In this document: positions 52,575 through 62,778 of the stretch, piece by piece
How the letters are laid out: each line of letters opens with the position of its first letter
How positions within the stretch are numbered: the stretch's first letter is position 1
Assembly: GCF_900156395.1 (NCBI RefSeq)
Contig: NZ_FTNL01000006.1
Coordinates: forward strand, 1-64,000
DNA from: Fluoribacter gormanii
GTDB lineage: Bacteria; Pseudomonadota; Gammaproteobacteria; Legionellales; Legionellaceae
Direction of reading: 5' to 3'
Length of the DNA stretch: 64,000 nucleotides
Program-made: the position numbers and the translations under genes
Notes under the pieces: generated by a model
The model's input: the letters and a program-made list of their open reading frames with translations, nothing else
Told to the model about the DNA's origin: nothing
The model's database searches: none

Positions 52575-53933
52575 TTAAGCTACAAAACCTTCCCAAGTAA
52601 CTATTTGATTTCGTCCATTATTTTTAGCCGTATATAAGGCTTCATCAGCACGCATAAATAAAGAATCTGTATCGTCACCCTGAATAATATTGGTTAAACC
52701 AAATGAAACCGTAACAGGAACTCTATTGCCTCGAAAAAGAAAATGGAAATTTTCAATTTCGCAGCGCAGACTTTCAAGTTTTGCTTTAGTTTGCTCTAAA
52801 GATAACCCTTCAAAAATAATAACAAATTCCTCACCACCATAACGTGCAAGAAAATCGATAGAACGCATTGAGTCCTGAAATATAGACGCGATTTTCATCA
52901 AAACTTTATCTCCTGTAAGATGGCCATATTTATCATTAATATTTTTAAAGTGATCAATATCCGCTAGTGCCAAAACAATATTTACTCCAGTGGTTTGCCA
53001 ACGAGAATATGCTTTTTTGATAGAAATATTATAAAAATTTCGATTTGCAATTTTAGTAAGTGTATCTAAATTGATTTGTATGCTTTGGTCTAAAATAGTT
53101 TTTTTCATTTGGGCATTTTCTTCTTCGAAACTCATCATCTTTTTTTGTAACTCATTAATTTGACTTTCATAGGATTGCAAACGTAAATCTTCTGCCTCTT
53201 TATAAGATTGAATTTGACTGCTGATGCAATTCAAACTTTTATTTAAGTAATCAATTAATTGATCAATTGATGTTGCACTCGACATGTTTGATTGAATATT
53301 ATCCAGTGTAGTCTGAATACCTAATTCCAGTTTATTTCGTTCCTCTTTTGAATTTTTATTATGTTCAAATGTTGTTTTTAAATAATTGTTTACCTGAAAA
53401 AGTTGAGTGGTAATCTTTTCAAGAAGAAATTTAAGCTGACCTTGCTCTTTGCCAAATAATTCTATAGCTAGAATTTTTATTTCATCGATTACCTGAATTA
53501 ACAGGCTAGCATTCAAATTATGCTCTAAGGTTTTTTCTATAGCTACTAGTTGATTAGCAAACTCGGGAGGAGTTTTAAGGCAGTGGAGAAGCTCCCGTAA
53601 ATGCTCATTAATCTTTTTAGACAAAATCGTCAAATCAGAGTCATCAACTATTTTTTCGGAGTTCTTTTCTAATAAAGTATTTAGCGCAGAAACAACGGAA
53701 CTTAATTTTTGCTTTATTATTATTGCATCAACATCATCATTGATTACTTCGTTAAAAAAACATACCTTATCATCCCAATCACTACTAAATCCCATTTGCA
53801 ATCGAGCCAATTCAGATATGCCTTTGCGAAGATGCTTAATCTCATTTTGCATAGTGTCGCAGTTTTCTTCGTAGAATTTGATTGTTCTCACAATTTTATT
53901 TTTTAACTCATCATCCATCGACTTCATTGTCAA
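52575..53933 (-). CDS. diguanylate cyclase with N-terminal helical domain
   Basis: The C-terminal GGDEF domain begins near residue 285 (DTLTKIANRNFYNISIKKA) and has the active site YGGEEF. Five residues before it is RSID, an RxxD inhibitory site, so product c-di-GMP probably controls the enzyme. The metal-binding stretch is ALADIDHFKNINDKYGHLTG. The first 280 residues are helical and coiled-coil-like without transmembrane segments, so it is cytoplasmic with an unknown signal input. Confidence 0.93.
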   Translation of the reverse strand: MTMKSMDDELKNKIVRTIKFYEENCDTMQNEIKHLRKGISELARLQMGFSSDWDDKVCFFNEVINDDVDAIIIKQKLSSVVSALNTLLEKNSEKIVDDSDLTILSKKINEHLRELLHCLKTPPEFANQLVAIEKTLEHNLNASLLIQVIDEIKILAIELFGKEQGQLKFLLEKITTQLFQVNNYLKTTFEHNKNSKEERNKLELGIQTTLDNIQSNMSSATSIDQLIDYLNKSLNCISSQIQSYKEAEDLRLQSYESQINELQKKMMSFEEENAQMKKTILDQSIQINLDTLTKIANRNFYNISIKKAYSRWQTTGVNIVLALADIDHFKNINDKYGHLTGDKVLMKIASIFQDSMRSIDFLARYGGEEFVIIFEGLSLEQTKAKLESLRCEIENFHFLFRGNRVPVTVSFGLTNIIQGDDTDSLFMRADEALYTAKNNGRNQIVTWEGFVA

Positions 53934-54269
53934 CCTGCCTTATAGCCATCCTTTGGCCTAATCACAATTCATCTAAAATTAGTGCATATCAAATATAAAT
54001 TCGGCCTTAAAAATAAAGATAATTATAACTCATGAATTTTAAGTGTATGTCAATTATAGTAAATAAAAAGCGATAGTGAATTTCAATAAATATAATCATT
54101 ATTATTAAATTGAGTATAATACGCATCAAAAAGCAACCCCTTTTTGAAGTAGGCTCTGAAAAATGAAACGCTTCAATTGAACCTATTTTTCCATGCGAAT
54201 AACTAAATCGTGTGCAAGAAAAGTTAATTTGCTTAAGGTATCATTAGAACAATTCAAAAGGAGGAGTCT
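53934..54269. other. intergenic gap
   Basis: AT-rich sequence without a gene, lying between divergent genes and holding both promoters. No operator stands out. GGAGG ahead of 54270 is the ribosome-binding site of the epimerase gene. Confidence 0.4.
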
Positions 54270-55202
54270 ATGAACATCATTATTGGCGGCGGAACAGGAT
54301 TAGTTGGTCAAATATTGGTGCCCGAATTACTTAAGTCCGCACATAATATTTATGTAATTGGACGAGAGGAAGAGAAAATTAAACGTGTCTTCGCAAATAC
54401 AGTTCATGCGGTCACTTGGGATACGCTTAATACATTAAATCCAAATGAGTTTGATGTAATTATTAATTTGACTGGTGAAAACATTGCCGATCATCGCTGG
54501 ACTGCCAGAACAAAAGAAAAGCTGCTTTCCAGTCGCATTGAAACCACCAACCAATTGGTACTTTGGGGTATCAAGGCGACCACTAAAAAACCTCACTTGT
54601 ATAATGCCAGCGCAATTGGCATTTATGGTTTACAGAGGAAACTTGCGCAAGACAATACTATATTTACTGAAACGACTCCCCCTATCAGCTCCCCTAAAAC
54701 CAATTTTGCAAATCAACTGGTTACTCAGTGGGAAGAAGCAGCAAAAAGAGGCTTTGAAGCGGGTATGCCTGTTACGTTAATGCGTTTTGGCGTGATTTTA
54801 AAACGCGGTGAAGGCATGTTAAAAAAATTGGAATTACCCGCCCAATATGGGATGGGCGCGGTGATTGGTTCTGGAGAGCAACCCCTTGCATGGATTGATA
54901 GCACCGATCTGGTTGAGGGGATCCTGTTTTTGATATCACATCCCGAAATTACAGGGCCAGTAAACCTGGTTGCACCAGAGCAGGTGTCACAAAAAACATT
55001 TACCAAAACGTTAGCTCAGGTACTCAAAAAGCCGGCGTTAATGTGGATGCCTGCATGGGCTGTTCAACTTTTGTTTGGTCAAATGGGTGAGGAGCTATTA
55101 TTGTCAGGACAAACTGTTGCGCCACAACGATTGTCAGAGTATCAATTTAATTTCAAATACCCGACTTTATTGTCCGCTTTAACTAAAGAATTAAGAGGTT
55201 AG
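54270..55202 (+). CDS. TIGR01777-family NAD(P)-dependent epimerase (SDR39U1/YfcH type)
   Basis: The Rossmann start is IIIGGGTGLVGQILVPELLK, followed by the family signature VIINLTGENIADHRWT and KLLSSRIETTNQLV. Later motifs are NASAIGIYG, which carries the active-site Tyr, and LMRFGVILKRGEGML. The 310-residue length is normal. The substrate of this family is not known. AAGGAGGAG precedes the ATG. It is followed 8 bp later by the ornithine cyclodeaminase-like gene, so the two form an operon. Confidence 0.9.
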   Translation: MNIIIGGGTGLVGQILVPELLKSAHNIYVIGREEEKIKRVFANTVHAVTWDTLNTLNPNEFDVIINLTGENIADHRWTARTKEKLLSSRIETTNQLVLWGIKATTKKPHLYNASAIGIYGLQRKLAQDNTIFTETTPPISSPKTNFANQLVTQWEEAAKRGFEAGMPVTLMRFGVILKRGEGMLKKLELPAQYGMGAVIGSGEQPLAWIDSTDLVEGILFLISHPEITGPVNLVAPEQVSQKTFTKTLAQVLKKPALMWMPAWAVQLLFGQMGEELLLSGQTVAPQRLSEYQFNFKYPTLLSALTKELRG

Positions 55203-55210
55203 GAATTATT

Positions 55211-56182
55211 ATGAGTCTTCGATTATTATCCTTAGATGAAGTCCAGCAAAGCATCACCATGAGCCAAGCAATTAAGGCAATGGAAAATGCATTTATTCAA
55301 TTAGCAAAGCAACACGCTAAATTACCTTTAAGAACGGGGATCACTATCGATGAAGAAGATGCGCTCACTTTAACCATGCCTGCCTATCTAGCTCAAGATA
55401 AGGCATTGGGATTGAAAGTGGCTTCCATTTTTCCAAAAAATAGTACCCGCAATAAACCCTCTATTACTGGTTTTATCATGCTACTTGATGCCACCACTGG
55501 CGAACCTCAGGCACTCATGGATGCGAGTTATCTCACTGCATTAAGAACCGGGGCTGTTTCTGGATTAGCAACTCAATATTTTGCAACAGATGATGCAACC
55601 CATGTTGCAATCATCGGCTCAGGAGTTCAAGCAGAAACTCAACTTCAAGCTGTTGCAACTGTACGTGATATAAAGAGAGTATCCATATGGTCAAGGAATA
55701 TTAAGAATGCAGAACAATTTGCAGCTCAATTCGCCAACCAATACACCATCAATGTATATGACCATATTTCTTTAGCGGTTAAAGATGCGGATATTATCTG
55801 TACAGCGACTGCCAGTACCGAGCCATTGATTCACTTGCGCGACGTGCAGCCTCATGTCCATATTAATGCCATAGGCTCACATACTGCGATGATGAAAGAA
55901 ATCAGTACCGAAGTACTCAAACAGGCTGTCGTAATTGTTGATCAACTAAGTGCGGTTATGGCCGAAGCAGGTGAAATCATTAGTGCAGTACAACAAAATC
56001 AGTTAAAACAAGAGGAAATTGTTGAGCTTGGTAACTGGTTAATAGACAAAAACACCGAATATAAAGACCAACTCACCGTATTCAAATCAGTAGGGCTCTC
56101 AATACAGGATTTAAGTGTTGCCTCTGTTGTTTATCAGAATGCTATAAACAAGAACTTGGGAACGTTATTTGCATTAACGTAA
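55211..56182 (+). CDS. ornithine cyclodeaminase/mu-crystallin family protein
   Basis: The 323-residue protein has the substrate-side region (LPLRTGITIDEEDALTLTMP), conserved DASYLTALRTGAVSGLAT and the NAD-binding VAIIGSGVQAETQLQAV. Later comes INAIGSHTAMMKEISTEVL. The family includes ornithine cyclodeaminase, alanine dehydrogenases and ketimine reductases, which cannot be told apart here. It is co-transcribed with the epimerase gene. Confidence 0.88.
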   Translation: MSLRLLSLDEVQQSITMSQAIKAMENAFIQLAKQHAKLPLRTGITIDEEDALTLTMPAYLAQDKALGLKVASIFPKNSTRNKPSITGFIMLLDATTGEPQALMDASYLTALRTGAVSGLATQYFATDDATHVAIIGSGVQAETQLQAVATVRDIKRVSIWSRNIKNAEQFAAQFANQYTINVYDHISLAVKDADIICTATASTEPLIHLRDVQPHVHINAIGSHTAMMKEISTEVLKQAVVIVDQLSAVMAEAGEIISAVQQNQLKQEEIVELGNWLIDKNTEYKDQLTVFKSVGLSIQDLSVASVVYQNAINKNLGTLFALT

Positions 56183-56204
56183 TGAGCGTTAGTAAGACTG
56201 TAAC

Positions 56205-56230
56205 CCGGGTGTTCGGTACGCAACACCCGG
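56205..56230. terminator. palindromic hairpin between convergent genes
   Basis: CCGGGTGTT at 56205-56213 and AACACCCGG at 56222-56230 pair perfectly around an 8-nt loop. It may act as terminator. The CCCGGGT/ACCCGGG theme recurs at 42661-42689, so it may also be a copy of a small dispersed repeat. Confidence 0.55.
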
Positions 56231-56292
56231 ACTGCATTTTGTACCACGTCATTCTGAGGAGTTGACGATAAAGAATCTCCTGATTTTCGCAG

Positions 56293-57150
56293 CTATTTAA
56301 TTTCGCCCAATGCCTCGCCCAAACGTATTGTACTTCCTGCTTTTAAAGCATCATGCCAATTCACTTGCGCGCCATTTGCAAACAACAAGACAACGGTTGA
56401 ACCTAATTTAAAGTAGCCCATTTCATCGCCTTGGGCGATCATCATTTGTTCTTTATCCTGATTGTATTCAAAATCAATACGGGTCTTACTCCGTTTGATG
56501 TCCCCATGCCAACTGGTCCCTATCGCGCCAACTATAGTTGCGCCAACCATCACCATCACCATAGGACCTACTTTGGTAGAAAAAAAGATTGCCAGTCGAG
56601 CATTACGCGCAAATAATTTCGGCACAACTCGAACAGTTGAAGGCTGAACTGAAAATAAAGCCCCCGGAATATAGGTCATCGATATGATTTGAGCATCCAT
56701 AGGCATATGCACCCGATGATAATCTTTGGGTGATAAATACAACGTAGCAAAACAGCCATTGATAAATTGAGATGCCACATCTTTATTGCATGCCAAAAGA
56801 TCTGCGACAGAATAATAATGGCCTTTTGCCTGAATTAATTGGCCTTGTTCTATAGATCCTAGCTCGCTAACACAACCATCTACTGGAGAGATAATGTCTG
56901 CATGGGCCAGCGGCCTACATTCCGGTTTCAAATGGCGGATAAAAAAATCATTAAAACAAGGGTATGCGGTAGGATCTTCGATAAGAGCCTCATTCATATT
57001 GACCTGATATTTTCTTATAAATCGCTGAATAATATAATTTTTTACTGTGGCATTTTTTACTTCAGCCAAACAACCCGCAAGGGTTGTAAGACCATGCTGA
57101 GGAATCAGGTATTGAGGTAATGTTTTTATTAAATCAAAAGACATGCGCAA
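56293..57150 (-). CDS. psd: phosphatidylserine decarboxylase proenzyme
   Basis: The enzyme makes phosphatidylethanolamine at the inner membrane. The 285-residue proenzyme has the N-terminal signature ([19 protein letters not shown]), [20 protein letters not shown], and [12 protein letters not shown]. The self-cleavage motif LGST lies at residues 249-252, where Ser251 becomes the pyruvoyl cofactor. A start at ATG 57150 or two codons later is possible. Confidence 0.95.
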   Translation of the reverse strand: MRMSFDLIKTLPQYLIPQHGLTTLAGCLAEVKNATVKNYIIQRFIRKYQVNMNEALIEDPTAYPCFNDFFIRHLKPECRPLAHADIISPVDGCVSELGSIEQGQLIQAKGHYYSVADLLACNKDVASQFINGCFATLYLSPKDYHRVHMPMDAQIISMTYIPGALFSVQPSTVRVVPKLFARNARLAIFFSTKVGPMVMVMVGATIVGAIGTSWHGDIKRSKTRIDFEYNQDKEQMMIAQGDEMGYFKLGSTVVLLFANGAQVNWHDALKAGSTIRLGEALGEIK

Positions 57151-57198
57151 CTCTCACCGCGTTTTAAAAAAAGGAATCATAACCTATACTTCCAATGG

Positions 57199-60093
57199 TC
57201 ACAAATATTGTGGTGTAGGTTCCTTGTTATTACTAGCTTCTCCGAAGGTAAGTTGTAACTGACGATGCGAAGCAGAAATCGTTTCATGATGATATTTCAG
57301 ATTCGCAAGATAAAATGCTTTATGCGGCTCATTTAAATTAAATTGAGCGACGACTTGATATTTTGGCTCTTGCAGCATCACCGGGTATTTAGAGACTTCT
57401 TTTTTAATTGTTTCTATTATTTTGACAAACAAACACTCATTTAATGTTGACGCCTCACCTCCATTCATAAAGATCATGGCAAGTGCTTTCGAGTTACAAT
57501 TTCCTTCTAAATAACCTTCTACTTCCGATCTTCTGGAAACACCTATAAGATTTCCCCATGTTTTCGACTCATATTTTGTTAATGTAGAATTGATTAAGCT
57601 CCTAAATGATTTAGGGGTGAGTGTATCTACCCAATCATAAAGCGCCTTATACACCATGTTGATGCCTCCATCACTATAAGGGTGCGTAAAGCGCTTGTTT
57701 TCCTTCGCAAAAGATACTACATCGCTGGTAAAATCAGCGATACCCTTTTCAAAACTCTTCTCCCTGATTGCCAGATCAATACTGGGTATAGGATGTTTTT
57801 GTAACATAAGAGGGGTAAGCCCTTGTATAAGCAAAGTATTCAACGCCCCTTTATCTTGGGTCCCTGAGCTTAAAATATAAGCCAAGCGATTATCACCACT
57901 TTCACTTCCACTTGTTTTTAAATACTGCCTCACTGGCTCCGATCTTTGACGGAATGATATTGCAGGCACCAAGGGAGCATATTTTTTATCAATGATTTCG
58001 ATGATATAACGCTCTAACTCCTCAGGCTTAATGGTTTTTGCCCAAACAAATAATGAATCACAATATTGTTTTTTCACATCTTCATGCGTAAAAGGTAATA
58101 CATCTTTTTTAACTGCAAGTAATGCTTTCTCCATAAGCTCGTCAGTAGTGGTCAAATGCAATTGGAAATTCACCTGCTCTGCCATCAACTTAAGGCTTGA
58201 GGCAATACTGTTAAATTCAGCTGCATGAGTTGTCGTATTTGCTAAAGCCTGGCGAATTTTTAAGTTATAGGTTTGATGGAGCAAGCTTAGTTTATTTGCA
58301 AATTCAAGATTGTCCTCTTCTGAAAGATCCTTACGTTCCTTTTCATAATAAGCTTTTGTAATATCACGAAACTCATTAACAAATGCGACCATTGATAACA
58401 CTGCATCACGCAATTTACTGTCCTTATCGACACTAATTTTCGTTTCAATTGTGTCAGCAGAGAGTAAAGGAAGATTTCCAAATAACTCCCATGCACTGGT
58501 TAACGTTTCATCGGTGGCTGTTTTGCTAACCAGCTCAGAGATTTGTACATAAGGTGGACTGGTAGCCTCTTTAAGTAATGCATTCGTTAGTCTGTATGAA
58601 CTGTAAATCAATTCTTTTATTATTGGAGTAAATGCATCACGCCAAACTTGGTGGTAACGTTTTTGCAATTCGCCAAGATCATATTTAAGTGTCTCTTCTT
58701 TGGCATAGGTTGTTTCATTTTCCTTTTTGACCCATTCCTCAATGTTACGATAAAAAGAAGGCTTTTGGTAAAGAGCCAAATAGGTAGGTGATAATGGTAT
58801 TCCATAGCGATTGTCAGAACATCCCATATAAAAAGCTACAACTCGATATAAATTATCATAATGTTCCTGATACAAGTCCATCATAAAATCGACAAATGAC
58901 TTTTTGTTTGTCTCTTCATTACAAAAGCGGGGAAACAGCTCTTCATATTTTGCCCTTAAGCTAGGATCGGTCTCATCTAAGGAAGCGTAATTTAAGGGCA
59001 GATCCCCAAACAGCTCTGTTAAACGTTTGCGTTGTATCTCCGGCTGAAACGTTAATAAAGCTTTTAAAGCCGCAGCAAGCTTTTGTTCTTGCGCGACAGA
59101 ATTCTGCGCTAAACGTGCAAATTCAACTGGGTCTGCATAAGCTTTCGGTAATAGTTTAAGAGCCTGCTCTTGTACTCCGGGTACGATTACCGGAATGGTT
59201 ACTTGCCCTGGATGTTGATAAGGTGGCCAGTGATAAGGCATCGACTCCTGAACATTGGGAAAAGCCTCATAATCATGGACAGTTAGAGTAACGTGTTTTT
59301 TGGGGACGCCGATTACCGACCTTGGCTCTTTCATATAAATAGTGAACCAATAGAAAAACATATCAAAATCGATATCGCCAGCTAGACTCAGGTTATGCGG
59401 ATGCGCATCATCATCATCAAGAAACCATCTGCCGAGTAGAAGTTCCATGATGTTTTTTTCAATAAGTGTTTTCACACTGGGCGCAACTTGTTCCTTTAAG
59501 GAACTATTTATAGGAATGCCTTCTTTAGCAAAATGAAATGGCTTAAAATCTTCCACTCCAATAGATAGTGTACCGATTAATATATCTTCGGTGTGGCCTC
59601 TTTTCGATGTGATTTCCAGGATATGGCTCTTTACCGATTGAAGCTGCTCTACTGTTAAAGGCAATTCAAGATTAAAGTCTTTTATTTCCTTGATTGAAAT
59701 CGTGTCTTTTTTTATCGATCCATCAGGGGCCGTAACAATGTATTTAAGCGAATCTTGTTGATCTAATTTAATATAAAGTGTGTTGTCTTTTAGTGTATTG
59801 CTCAAATCAACACTGTCTGACATTAATTCAATATCATACTCTTCAAATACCAAACGCTCTTCAGCAGATCTTTTTCCTTGGAATAACCTTTTAAATGATG
59901 AAGTTGCTACACTTATTTTGGCTAATAATTCAGGGTAGTGATTTTTAGGTTCTAATTTTTTAAAAAAAGCCTTCTTGGTAACACCATCTTCTTCAAAACT
60001 AACATGAAATGTTTGATGAGAGCTATCCGAAATAGCCGTTTTTGTAGAATAAGTGAGTTGGCGATGTCTCAGCGCCTTTTTTGGAATTCCCAT
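57199..60093 (-). CDS. large protein with N-terminal kinase-like fold (964 aa), candidate effector
   Basis: The first 300 residues look like an atypical lipid- or protein-kinase fold. A KKAFFKKLEPKN stretch could hold the ATP-binding Lys. WFLDDDDAHPHNLSLAGDID then continues with FDMFFYW, giving D-x-H-x-x-N and D-x-D elements, as in PI-kinase-like Legionella effectors such as MavQ and the N-terminal domain of LepB. The remaining 650 residues are helical and unassigned, ending with SNNKEPTPQYL. It has no transmembrane segment or signal peptide. The kinase reading is from motif order only. Confidence 0.65.
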   Translation of the reverse strand: MGIPKKALRHRQLTYSTKTAISDSSHQTFHVSFEEDGVTKKAFFKKLEPKNHYPELLAKISVATSSFKRLFQGKRSAEERLVFEEYDIELMSDSVDLSNTLKDNTLYIKLDQQDSLKYIVTAPDGSIKKDTISIKEIKDFNLELPLTVEQLQSVKSHILEITSKRGHTEDILIGTLSIGVEDFKPFHFAKEGIPINSSLKEQVAPSVKTLIEKNIMELLLGRWFLDDDDAHPHNLSLAGDIDFDMFFYWFTIYMKEPRSVIGVPKKHVTLTVHDYEAFPNVQESMPYHWPPYQHPGQVTIPVIVPGVQEQALKLLPKAYADPVEFARLAQNSVAQEQKLAAALKALLTFQPEIQRKRLTELFGDLPLNYASLDETDPSLRAKYEELFPRFCNEETNKKSFVDFMMDLYQEHYDNLYRVVAFYMGCSDNRYGIPLSPTYLALYQKPSFYRNIEEWVKKENETTYAKEETLKYDLGELQKRYHQVWRDAFTPIIKELIYSSYRLTNALLKEATSPPYVQISELVSKTATDETLTSAWELFGNLPLLSADTIETKISVDKDSKLRDAVLSMVAFVNEFRDITKAYYEKERKDLSEEDNLEFANKLSLLHQTYNLKIRQALANTTTHAAEFNSIASSLKLMAEQVNFQLHLTTTDELMEKALLAVKKDVLPFTHEDVKKQYCDSLFVWAKTIKPEELERYIIEIIDKKYAPLVPAISFRQRSEPVRQYLKTSGSESGDNRLAYILSSGTQDKGALNTLLIQGLTPLMLQKHPIPSIDLAIREKSFEKGIADFTSDVVSFAKENKRFTHPYSDGGINMVYKALYDWVDTLTPKSFRSLINSTLTKYESKTWGNLIGVSRRSEVEGYLEGNCNSKALAMIFMNGGEASTLNECLFVKIIETIKKEVSKYPVMLQEPKYQVVAQFNLNEPHKAFYLANLKYHHETISASHRQLQLTFGEASNNKEPTPQYL

Positions 60094-60312
60094 ATGTTTA
60101 ATCCATTAAATCACAGTCGTCCTTTAGAATAGTTCATATTAAGCAGAAATATTCAATAAGTTCAAGAATAATTTTCAAACAGATAACAAGGAAACTAAAC
60201 AGTAAGATTCAAGCGCTAACCACATCACTAAAAAATAGTCTTTCGATGAAGTTCTTTGTTTTTTTTACTATAACGGATCAAGTTAGTCGTGGTCTTTTGC
60301 TAAAGAATGCCC

Positions 60313-60342
60313 TAGCCCGGAGGGAGATAAGTTCTCGGGCTA
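60313..60342. repeat. hairpin between two large genes
   Basis: TAGCCCG at 60313-60319 pairs with CGGGCTA at 60336-60342. It lies just past the stop of the 758-residue gene (minus strand) and could be its terminator or a dispersed palindromic repeat. A smaller GTAGC/GCTAC pair follows at 60348-60365. Confidence 0.5.
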
Positions 60343-60371
60343 AGGCTGTAGCAGTTACCCGCTACACTTGT

Positions 60372-62648
60372 TTAACTCAGTTGCAAACATGGAATGAAGG
60401 ACCAAATTCCATTTTCATCCGTTTTTTCTGGTTCTATAAGCTGCAGAATCTCTTTATCAAGAGCTCGTATCTCTTCCCCTGAGCGGGTTTGATTAAAAAA
60501 CCAAAAATTTCCAGTCTTGTGGTATTTATATCCATTAGCCCCCAAAAGGGAACAGACACTAATCACTATATTAGCAAGGACAATTATGGCTTTGTAGATA
60601 TCCGAGTCGATTTTGGGATCAACAATATCAAGAATTTTATTTTCAGCTATCTTTAATTTGGCACACACGTCTAGTTTGACCTCAGGATTCATAATCGCCT
60701 TATAAGTAATAGAATATAATGTTTTCCTGTAGCTTTCTTCTGCTTGCTTCCATTTTTCAAGCATTTCCCTATCTGAGACAGCCCCGGACAAACGTTCATG
60801 AATTATTTTACATTGCGCTTCAACACGCATAATAACGTGTCGAAAACGTTGGGCTTCTTCACTCTCTTCTATTGCTGCCAATTCAACCATTTCATTTTTG
60901 AGCTTTAAATCTTGCATTTGTCTGACACATATAAATCGCTCCCCTAAACTTTTGGCTAAAGCCAATTGCCGAGAATCTTTTATTGCAAGAACCCTCTTGC
61001 CTTGAGTCGGTATTCCATTTATTACTCCAGCATAAAGAACCTCTATTAATACCTTTCGAGTACTCTCCTCAATATGTTCCAACTGCGGTAAAAACAAACG
61101 TAAGGCTTGCCCTTTATGAGCTTCATTTAAAACCCAATGATACGCTTCAGGCATTATTACTCCTGATTTCCTTAATAGAAGCAGCGCTTTACTTGCAGCT
61201 TCCAGCTCTAGAGACTTTAACTTCCGTAAACGCGCGGGGACATCTTGCAGGTCTTTGAGCTCTTTCTCAAAATGATGGCGAATTGATTCATTCAAATGGC
61301 TGCGGGGAGCTAATGCAAGTCGCTCCAGCTCTTGAATACTGTAGGTTTTTGTTTGATCCAAAGCAACCAGGGTCGAAGCCAATAATGGATAATCGTTTGT
61401 GGCATCAATTATTTGTTGATAACCATCCGCAGATAAAAATCCTTTTACCCAAAAAATCAAACAAATTCTCTTACAGTCGTCATCATGCTGCGAATGAATA
61501 AAATTTAATTCTTCGAGTTTTTTAGGATCTTTAAAGAATTCCGGGACATCTTCCGTAAGAGCCGGCTCTAATGTTACCAAGCTGTCTAGCGCCTGGTAAT
61601 AAGCTTCATTAGATAAAATAAGACGGATTAAATCTTCAGGATAGTTTTGCTGAATTAAAAATGGGAGCAACTTGATTTGCGTTTCATTCCACATAAAACC
61701 ACTGAATTTTTTAATAAACTCTAAATTCTTCAGTAGATTGCGGTTTTGTTCGAGAATTCCTTGCTCATAAAATATGATGGTGATTTTCAATAGACTCTTA
61801 TTAATCCGTTCATCATCGGTGAATTGAATTCCCAGAATTTCCTTACACAATTGGCTGGATGGCGACAAAAGATCCTTGATTATGCGAACAGGCAAAGAAA
61901 ATTTATCAAGTATTTTGGAGTGCAAAATCAAATCCAGAGCAGGATTCTCTGCAAATAAGGCGGACAAATTAAGTTCACTAAAAGGAATGGCAGTACGAAC
62001 TGTTTCAGGGTCCTGCCCTCCTTGCAACCGTCGCATCAACAGCGCAACACGTTGAAAGCGTAAATTAATTCCATTATCTTTTTTGACTGCGTTTTGTAAT
62101 AAAAAATACGGCAGGGCAGAACCAAGCTGATTTAATAACAGGTCAAGAGAGGGCGCAGAAGAAACGGTCACCCCGGAATCAGGCGCTTTAATAAACGGCT
62201 GTAAATCAAAACTCGCTGCACAGATAATCTCTCTATCCTGTGGTACTGCATGGCCTTTTTTCATTAAGCCGATTACCCATTGTTTAGGGTCATCTTGTCG
62301 ATACATCACGATAAGGCCACAGTCTTCCCCTGCATCATCAATATAGGCAAAATCCTGCCGAATCAAATGTGCATGACAATTTTCCGAGCGTTCATCTTTC
62401 TTCTTTAGAGGATCGGGGCCAAATAAATATGCCAAATTACCCGCAGTCATATTACCCTGCAGAAAATGCGTTCCTGAGACTTGTTTTTGCCAAATATTTA
62501 AATGTCTTATTGCGTGCGGTATAGAACCCAGGAAGTTAATCACCTCCCTATGAATCACTTTTGTGTCATCTTTTTGTTCTGCAATAGCCCAGTCCTGTCC
62601 AAATGCATGAAATATTTGTTGTGCGTTTCCCTGTACGATATAAGGCAT
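60372..62648 (-). CDS. large hypothetical protein (758 aa), candidate effector
   Basis: I do not recognise this protein. The N-terminal 200 residues appear globular (GNMTAGNLAYLFGPDP, then DCGLIVMYRQDDPKQWVIGL). The middle is strongly helical and Leu-rich (NLLKNLEFIKKFSGFMWNET). A hydrophobic segment near the C-terminus (AIIVLANIVISVCSLLGANG) may be membrane-embedded. It lies upstream of, and in the same direction as, the kinase-like gene with a gap of about 280 bp. Both are of the size and build of Dot/Icm substrates. Confidence 0.6.
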   Translation of the reverse strand: MPYIVQGNAQQIFHAFGQDWAIAEQKDDTKVIHREVINFLGSIPHAIRHLNIWQKQVSGTHFLQGNMTAGNLAYLFGPDPLKKKDERSENCHAHLIRQDFAYIDDAGEDCGLIVMYRQDDPKQWVIGLMKKGHAVPQDREIICAASFDLQPFIKAPDSGVTVSSAPSLDLLLNQLGSALPYFLLQNAVKKDNGINLRFQRVALLMRRLQGGQDPETVRTAIPFSELNLSALFAENPALDLILHSKILDKFSLPVRIIKDLLSPSSQLCKEILGIQFTDDERINKSLLKITIIFYEQGILEQNRNLLKNLEFIKKFSGFMWNETQIKLLPFLIQQNYPEDLIRLILSNEAYYQALDSLVTLEPALTEDVPEFFKDPKKLEELNFIHSQHDDDCKRICLIFWVKGFLSADGYQQIIDATNDYPLLASTLVALDQTKTYSIQELERLALAPRSHLNESIRHHFEKELKDLQDVPARLRKLKSLELEAASKALLLLRKSGVIMPEAYHWVLNEAHKGQALRLFLPQLEHIEESTRKVLIEVLYAGVINGIPTQGKRVLAIKDSRQLALAKSLGERFICVRQMQDLKLKNEMVELAAIEESEEAQRFRHVIMRVEAQCKIIHERLSGAVSDREMLEKWKQAEESYRKTLYSITYKAIMNPEVKLDVCAKLKIAENKILDIVDPKIDSDIYKAIIVLANIVISVCSLLGANGYKYHKTGNFWFFNQTRSGEEIRALDKEILQLIEPEKTDENGIWSFIPCLQLS

Positions 62649-62778
62649 AATTTCATTTCTCAGTATGACAAATTGAGAGTATTATAACCAATAATTGCCC
62701 GAATGGTGATGATTTTTTGCCAAAATTGCGTTTTTAGTGGGTAATGTACACATGATAAATTTACAGGCAAGAAAAAAT

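Noticed and set aside
54475-54780. Plus-strand frame inside the epimerase gene
   Set aside because: Out-of-frame shadow of a gene with clear family motifs.
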